A stretch of DNA of 5,274 nt from Saprospiraceae bacterium. GTDB taxonomy: Bacteria > Bacteroidota > Bacteroidia > Chitinophagales > Saprospiraceae. Made by a program: the position numbers and the translations under genes. The notes beneath the pieces are model-generated. The model was not told where the DNA came from, made no database searches, and saw only the letters and a program-made list of their open reading frames with translations. The DNA is taken from contig JAGQWW010000216.1 of the NCBI GenBank assembly GCA_020436955.1, forward strand, positions 1-5,274, read 5' to 3'. Below, in pieces: positions 5,193 through 5,274 of this stretch. Numbering within the stretch: the stretch's first letter is position 1; every line of letters begins with the position of its first letter.

Positions 5193-5274
5193 TGTCGTCT
5201 ATATAACTTACTAGCATTCAATGCCTTTTGTTATATATTTACATTTACTTGAACATAGTATTTTTAAAGCATGT

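Larger units (their letters stand above)
5074..5274 (-). promoter_or_regulatory. Upstream region of the minus-strand cluster, probable promoter and regulatory DNA
   Basis: These 201 bases hold no credible gene. They are AT-rich and lie just upstream of the first gene of a six-gene minus-strand run, so the main promoter should be here. I could not find an exact Bacteroidota sigma-A type element (TTTG or TTG with TAnnTTTG) on the minus strand; the expected CAAAnnTA is absent from the plus strand. This leaves room for another promoter type, such as one read by an alternative sigma factor. Two inverted repeats, at 5113-5126 and 5175-5192, are listed separately. An ATG at 5271 on the plus strand could start a gene beyond the window, but nothing supports it. 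Confidence 0.4.

Noticed and set aside
5271..5274. ATG at the right edge as a new plus-strand gene start
   Set aside because: Only four bases remain in the window, so nothing supports coding.

Overview
The window looks like chromosomal DNA from a low-GC member of the Bacteroidota, possibly a free-living or marine lineage. The grounds are AT-rich intergenic DNA, starts without Shine-Dalgarno sequences but with A-rich leaders, a multi-PAS sensor, an ECF sigma factor of the type common in that phylum, and small envelope-stress membrane proteins. This placement is inferred; there is no rRNA or other marker gene in the window.

Layout: (1) Positions 1-1712, minus strand, hold the N-terminal 570 residues of a large sensor made of at least five consecutive PAS domains; its output domain lies beyond position 1. 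(2) A 232-bp divergent intergenic region (1713-1944) separates it from (3) an ECF-type sigma-70 family factor on the plus strand (1945-2451). (4) A strong, probably bidirectional hairpin terminator (2462-2500) ends both the sigma gene and the convergent minus-strand cluster. (5) Positions 2520-5073, minus strand, carry six genes. In transcription order they are a 50-aa lmo0937-type membrane protein (too short for many gene callers), a YtxH-type membrane-anchored helical protein, a YqjE-like 'phage holin family' membrane protein, a 119-aa protein of unknown function, a YihY/BrkB six-helix membrane protein, and, after a 78-bp gap, a 74-aa two-helix membrane protein. (6) Positions 5074-5274 are non-coding upstream DNA with two short inverted repeats and presumably the cluster promoter.

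The most notable point is that the middle of the cluster (YtxH, holin-like YqjE, small coiled-coil protein) resembles in order and architecture the enterobacterial yqjD-yqjE-yqjK stress locus, here linked to lmo0937-like and BrkB genes. All six products appear to be membrane proteins or membrane-associated, which suggests one envelope or stress module. The neighbouring ECF sigma factor has no visible anti-sigma gene and is a candidate, but unproven, regulator. I saw no mobile element, CRISPR array, tRNA or rRNA.
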